Part shown: piece after piece, positions 61,395 through 64,000 of the stretch
Numbering within the stretch: position 1 is the first letter of the stretch
How the letters are laid out: every line of letters starts with the position of its first letter
Source: Kluyvera intermedia
GTDB taxonomy: Bacteria; Pseudomonadota; Gammaproteobacteria; Enterobacterales; Enterobacteriaceae
Reading direction: 5' to 3'
DNA: 64,000 nt
Assembly: GCF_034424175.1 (NCBI RefSeq)
Contig: NZ_CP139986.1
Coordinates: forward strand, 3,534,001-3,598,000
Program-made: the position numbers and the translations under genes
The notes under the pieces: model-generated
The model's database searches: none
The model's input: the letters and a program-made list of their open reading frames with translations, nothing else
Told to the model about the DNA's origin: nothing

Positions 61395-62522
61395 TTAATC
61401 AACGTTCAAAGGTGGAACCGTACGCCCCTGGCGTTGGTAAAAATCGGTCACGAAGCTCTCTAATTTACCCTCTTCAATAGCCTTGCGTAAACCAGCCATT
61501 AAGCGCTGATAGTAGCGAAGATTATGAATGGTATTGAGGCGCGCGCCCAATATTTCGTTGCAACGATCAAGATGATGCAAGTACGCACGTGAATAATTGC
61601 GACAGGTGTAGCAATCACACTCCGCATCAAGCGTGCTGGTGTCGCTTTTATGCTTAGCATTGCGGATTTTTACCACACCGTCGGTCACGAACAAATGACC
61701 ATTACGGGCGTTACGCGTTGGCATAACGCAGTCAAACATGTCGATACCACGACGTACGCCTTCCACCAGATCCTCTGGTTTGCCGACGCCCATCAGGTAG
61801 CGTGGTTTATCGGCTGGGATCTGCGGGCATACGTGCTCCAGAATTCGGTGCATGTCTGCCTTCGGCTCACCGACCGCTAAACCGCCGACAGCGTAGCCAT
61901 CAAAGCCAATATCCACCAGACCTTTCACGGAGATATCACGTAAATCTTCGTAAACGCCGCCCTGAATAATGCCAAAAAGCGCGTTTTTGTTGCCGAGGTC
62001 GTCAAAACGGTCGCGGCTACGCTTGGCCCAACGCAGAGACATTTCCATGGAGCGCTTCGCATAATCCCAGTCCGCCGGGTACGGCGTACATTCGTCGAAG
62101 ATCATGACGACGTCAGAACCGAGATCGTACTGAATTTCCATCGATTTTTCTGGATCGAGGAAAATCTGATCGCCGTTGATCGGGTTGCGGAAGTGCACGC
62201 CCTGTTCGGTGATCTTGCGGATATGACCAAGGCTAAAGACCTGGAAACCACCGGAATCGGTAAGGATCGGTCCTTTCCACTGCATGAAGTCATGCAGGTC
62301 GCCGTGCAACTTCATGATTTCCTGACCCGGGCGCAGCCACAGGTGGAAGGTGTTGCCGAGAATAATCTGTGCGCCGGTATCTTTCACTTCTTCCGGCGTC
62401 ATGCCTTTTACGGTGCCGTAGGTACCCACCGGCATAAAGGCTGGCGTTTCAACAACGCCGCGGTCAAAAACCAGGCGGCCGCGACGCGCGCGACCGTCTG
62501 TGGTATCCAGTTCAAATTTCAT
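61395..62522 (-). CDS. tgt: tRNA-guanine transglycosylase
   Basis: Exchanges guanine-34 for preQ1 in queuosine-type tRNAs. It has 375 residues from MKFELDTTDG; six bases upstream another ATG (MKM) exists. The zinc site CDCYTCRNYSRAYLHH and catalytic aspartates in LTDSGGFQVFSL and GVDMFDC-type (GIDMFDC) are intact. Follows queA. Confidence 0.97.
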   Translation of the reverse strand: MKFELDTTDGRARRGRLVFDRGVVETPAFMPVGTYGTVKGMTPEEVKDTGAQIILGNTFHLWLRPGQEIMKLHGDLHDFMQWKGPILTDSGGFQVFSLGHIRKITEQGVHFRNPINGDQIFLDPEKSMEIQYDLGSDVVMIFDECTPYPADWDYAKRSMEMSLRWAKRSRDRFDDLGNKNALFGIIQGGVYEDLRDISVKGLVDIGFDGYAVGGLAVGEPKADMHRILEHVCPQIPADKPRYLMGVGKPEDLVEGVRRGIDMFDCVMPTRNARNGHLFVTDGVVKIRNAKHKSDTSTLDAECDCYTCRNYSRAYLHHLDRCNEILGARLNTIHNLRYYQRLMAGLRKAIEEGKLESFVTDFYQRQGRTVPPLNVD

Positions 62523-62575
62523 CTTCACTCCTGCGTCAGAAAAACAGTCTGACGTTAAACACTCATGCGGGAGAC

Positions 62576-63646
62576 TTATTCTCCGACACGCTCAGAAATA
62601 GCCTGCGGATTGTACGTGATAAACATCGCATCCCCGTAACTAAAAAAGCGATATTCCGCTTTTACCGCTTCGTGATAGGCATTCATGGTGTTTTTATAAC
62701 CAGCAAACGCCGATACCAGCATAATCAGCGTCGATTCCGGTAAGTGGAAGTTAGTCACCAGCGCATCAATGACCTGATATTGGTAGCCAGGGAAAATGAA
62801 GATTTGCGTGTCACCGAAGAACGGCGCAATCAGTTCATCTTTTGCTGCCTGCGCTGCGCTTTCCAGCGAACGCACGGAGGTGGTGCCTACGGCAATAACG
62901 CGATTACCGCGCGCTTTGGCCGCCAGCACCGCATCCACCACATCCTGCGGCACTTCCGCATATTCGGAGTGCATGATGTGATCTTCAATGGTATCGACGC
63001 GAACTGGCTGGAACGTACCGGCACCGACGTGCAGAGTGACGAACGCCATCTCAATGCCTTTTTCGCGAAGTTTCGCCAGCAGCGGTTCGTCAAAGTGCAG
63101 ACCGGCGGTCGGCGCGGCAACCGCACCGGGCTTTTCGCTATACACCGTCTGATACAGTTCACGGTCAGCATCTTCATCTGGACGGTCAATGTACGGCGGC
63201 AGCGGCATGTGGCCGATGGCATTGAGGATATCCAGCACGCTGCGCTCGTCATCAAACTCGACTTCAAACAACGCATCGTGGCGTGCGACCATCGTCGCTT
63301 TAATACTTTCGTCGTCGCCCAATAGCAGTTCAGCACCCGGCTTCGGCGCTTTAGACGCGCGAATATGTGCCAGAATACGTTTATCATCCAGCATACGCTC
63401 GACCAGCACTTCAATCTTGCCGCCGCTAGCCTTGCGGCCGAACAGGCGCGCTGGGATCACGCGGGTATTGTTAAAGACCAGCAGATCGCCAGGGTTGAGC
63501 TTGTCGAGCAAATCGGTGAAAGTACCGTGCGTCAGCGCGCCCGTTGGCCCATCCAGAGACAGCAAGCGGCAGCTGCTGCGTTCAGCTTGTGGATAGTGGG
63601 CAATCAGGGATTCGGGTAGTTCAAAGGAGAAATCGGTAACGCGCAT
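62576..63646 (-). CDS. queA: S-adenosylmethionine:tRNA ribosyltransferase-isomerase QueA
   Basis: Makes epoxyqueuosine from preQ1-tRNA. The 356 residues equal E. coli. The start MRVTDFSFELPESLIAHYP is conserved, and APTAGLHFDEPLLAKL and the terminal segment YRFFSYGDAMFI are signature segments. First gene of queA-tgt-yajC-secDF; the promoter is in the divergent gap before acpH. Confidence 0.97.
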   Translation of the reverse strand: MRVTDFSFELPESLIAHYPQAERSSCRLLSLDGPTGALTHGTFTDLLDKLNPGDLLVFNNTRVIPARLFGRKASGGKIEVLVERMLDDKRILAHIRASKAPKPGAELLLGDDESIKATMVARHDALFEVEFDDERSVLDILNAIGHMPLPPYIDRPDEDADRELYQTVYSEKPGAVAAPTAGLHFDEPLLAKLREKGIEMAFVTLHVGAGTFQPVRVDTIEDHIMHSEYAEVPQDVVDAVLAAKARGNRVIAVGTTSVRSLESAAQAAKDELIAPFFGDTQIFIFPGYQYQVIDALVTNFHLPESTLIMLVSAFAGYKNTMNAYHEAVKAEYRFFSYGDAMFITYNPQAISERVGE

Positions 63647-63737
63647 GACGGTAACTCTGGGCTTAATAATGAGGCGGGTAGTCTAGTGCCGGGGCGTCTT
63701 CCCTGCAACCCTTACCCCTCTGGATAAAGAACAAACA

Positions 63738-64000
63738 ATGAATTTTCTCGCTCACCTGCACCTCGCTCATCTCGCTGACAGCTCGCTGTCTGGGAACCTG
63801 CTGGCGGATTTTGTCCGCGGAAATCCAAAAGAGGACTACCCGGCCGATATTGTTGATGGCATTCATATGCATCGTCGTATTGATGTCATGACCGATAACC
63901 TGCCGCAGGTTAAAGAGGCGCGCGAATGGTTTCGTCCCGAAACACGCCGGGTTGCGCCTATTACGCTGGACGTGATGTGGGATCACTTTTTATCTCGCCA
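63738..64000 (+). CDS. acpH: Acyl carrier protein phosphodiesterase AcpH, 3' end outside window
   Basis: Removes 4'-phosphopantetheine from ACP. Only the first 88 codons are present: MNFLAHLHLAHLADSSLSG and DFVRG are the conserved opening with the metal-binding His and Asp. Divergent from queA. Confidence 0.95.
   Translation, partial: MNFLAHLHLAHLADSSLSGNLLADFVRGNPKEDYPADIVDGIHMHRRIDVMTDNLPQVKEAREWFRPETRRVAPITLDVMWDHFLSR

Noticed and set aside
1..64000. CRISPR array, tRNA, rRNA, prophage or IS
   Set aside because: No regularly spaced repeats, cloverleaf sequences, transposase or integrase reading frames were seen by reading; an automated scan would be the firm check.

Overview
The window is a stretch of enterobacterial chromosome. 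Gene order and protein sequences from tesB to acpH follow the familiar Escherichia/Salmonella/Citrobacter/Enterobacter arrangement around amtB-glnK, lon-clpXP, cyoABCDE, dxs and secDF. A cdsH-type cysteine desulfhydrase beside decR, a lac module in a non-E. coli position and BIME-like repeats suggest a Citrobacter/Enterobacter-type member of the Enterobacteriaceae. This is judged from remembered gene order and proteins; no species call is possible without a search. No tRNA, rRNA, CRISPR array, prophage or insertion sequence was recognised.

Layout. (1) 1-8670 is the accessory part. It starts with the 3' part of the EAL phosphodiesterase gene ylaB/pdeB, followed by lacZ and lacI without lacY, a yczE-type membrane protein with a divergent MocR-type regulator, and an AT-rich two-gene unit of unknown function (ribbon-helix-helix-like protein plus a small acidic protein). 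It ends at the 4.5S RNA gene ffs. (2) 8.7-24.8 kb is core: ybaZ, ybaY, tesB, the nitrogen-controlled glnK-amtB operon with a sigma-54 promoter, the mdlAB ABC exporter, decR/cdsH for cysteine detoxification, cof, ybaE, queC, fadM, ybaV and ppiD. (3) 24.8-34.5 kb holds protein quality control and envelope genes: hupB, lon (sigma-32 promoter), clpX, clpP, tig, bolA (gearbox-like promoter), yajG and ampG. (4) 34.5-39.8 kb is the cytochrome bo3 oxidase operon cyoABCDE with an ArcA-like box and a clear sigma-70 promoter, followed by a hok/mok/sok-type type I toxin-antitoxin locus. (5) 40.6-51.2 kb contains yajR, yajQ, panE, yajL, an AT-rich island with an unrecognised lipoprotein, thiI, and the xseB-ispA-dxs-yajO isoprenoid operon. 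(6) 51.3-57.2 kb is the nrdR-ribD-ribE-nusB-thiL-pgpA cluster (minus strand), then yajI and tsx. (7) 57.3-57.6 kb is an Ldr/Rdl-type type I toxin-antitoxin locus whose leader ORF resembles mok of the hok system. (8) 57.7-64 kb holds yajD and the queA-tgt-yajC-secD-secF operon, ending in the start of acpH.

Most of the window is conserved housekeeping DNA. The parts worth attention are the small modules lodged between core genes: the relocated lac unit with two identical operator cores flanking lacI, the 7.9-8.4 kb bicistron, the lipoprotein island at 44.3-45.4 kb, and the two type I toxin loci, which share a leader-ORF architecture.
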